5,224 nucleotides of DNA. It comes from Rhodococcus rhodnii. GTDB lineage: Bacteria; Actinomycetota; Actinomycetes; Mycobacteriales; Pseudonocardiaceae. The stretch spans positions 1-5,224 of the forward strand of contig JOAA01000086.1 of the NCBI GenBank assembly GCA_000720375.1. Direction: 5' to 3'. Position 1 is the stretch's first letter; each line of letters starts with the position of its first letter. Below are positions 5,113 through 5,224 of the stretch, in pieces. The notes under the pieces were generated by a model that was not told the DNA's origin, made no database searches, and worked only from the letters and a program-made list of their open reading frames with translations. The translations under genes and the position numbers were made by a program.

Positions 5113-5224
5113 ACGTCCAGTCGCGACGATGTCCAAACGGGCAAGTTTGGCTGGATGAACGAGCACTTCGAGTCGTTCACCGGTCTGTCCTGGCACGCCG
5201 CGGCCGCAGCCGGCGATAGAGTCC
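5113..5224 (+). CDS. Possible SnoaL/NTF2-like fragment at the right edge
   Basis: An open frame follows the TGA at 5110-5112 and runs off the window. From the ATG at 5155 it reads MNEHFESFTGLSWHAAAA, then AGDRV; 19 of these 23 codons end in G or C, whereas the overlapping minus frame shows no such bias. The pattern F-x-x-F-x-G-L-x-W followed by a short spacer and G-D-R-V resembles the strand region of SnoaL-like or ester-cyclase NTF2-fold proteins. In those about 40-60 residues normally precede it, and here they are missing, so it may be a 5'-truncated relic. There is no ribosome binding site before the ATG. The family match is from memory of the motif and is weak. Confidence 0.3.

Noticed and set aside
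4798..5196. Leftward 132-codon frame taken as an intact gene from a GTG at 5196
   Set aside because: Codons before about 5043 show no G/C third-position preference, there is no ribosome binding site, and sense continues in another frame after about 4830.

Overview
The base composition (high GC, strong G/C preference at third codon positions in the convincing genes), GGAGG-type ribosome binding sites and the gene families present point to a high-GC actinomycete. A Pseudonocardiaceae-like genome is a reasonable guess, but the sequence alone does not fix the genus.

Left part (1-2580): two divergent genes share a 292-bp intergenic region. The leftward gene (1-567, cut by the window edge) encodes the N-terminal part of a BNR/Asp-box-like beta-propeller protein. 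The rightward gene (860-2539) encodes a 559-residue exported protein with a clear signal peptide, a DxDGDxG loop, six cysteines and an RWGDY motif. It belongs to a secreted family of unknown function. A perfect 10-bp stem hairpin follows its stop codon.

Middle part (2581-3282): this stretch is decayed. A TetR-type regulator gene is readable only by changing frame twice and seems to have lost internal sequence. The region before it holds a perfect 9-bp inverted repeat and four tandem 11-bp units beginning ACTGT/ACTTT, in an unusually AT-rich patch. This looks like a leftover or still active control region.

Right-centre (3272-4611): an intact divergent pair. The leftward gene encodes a short SDR-fold protein that keeps the glycine-rich cofactor motif but lacks the usual Ser-Tyr-Lys catalytic residues. 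The rightward gene encodes a TetR-family repressor. The 77-bp gap between them carries two related operator-like palindromes 35 bp apart, placed over both predicted promoters. The simplest model is that the TetR protein represses itself and the SDR gene, and that a ligand relieves repression. The TetR gene may be leaderless.

Right end (4612-5224): a hairpin after the TetR gene, then a leftward coding remnant that changes frame once and that I do not recognise. Beyond it lie a long imperfect hairpin (5062-5100) and a rightward fragment at the edge that resembles a SnoaL/NTF2-like motif. The window therefore alternates intact genes with gene debris. No CRISPR array, tRNA, rRNA or transposase was seen. 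The most notable items are the two-operator SDR/TetR switch, the 11-bp-phased repeats and the SDR without catalytic residues.
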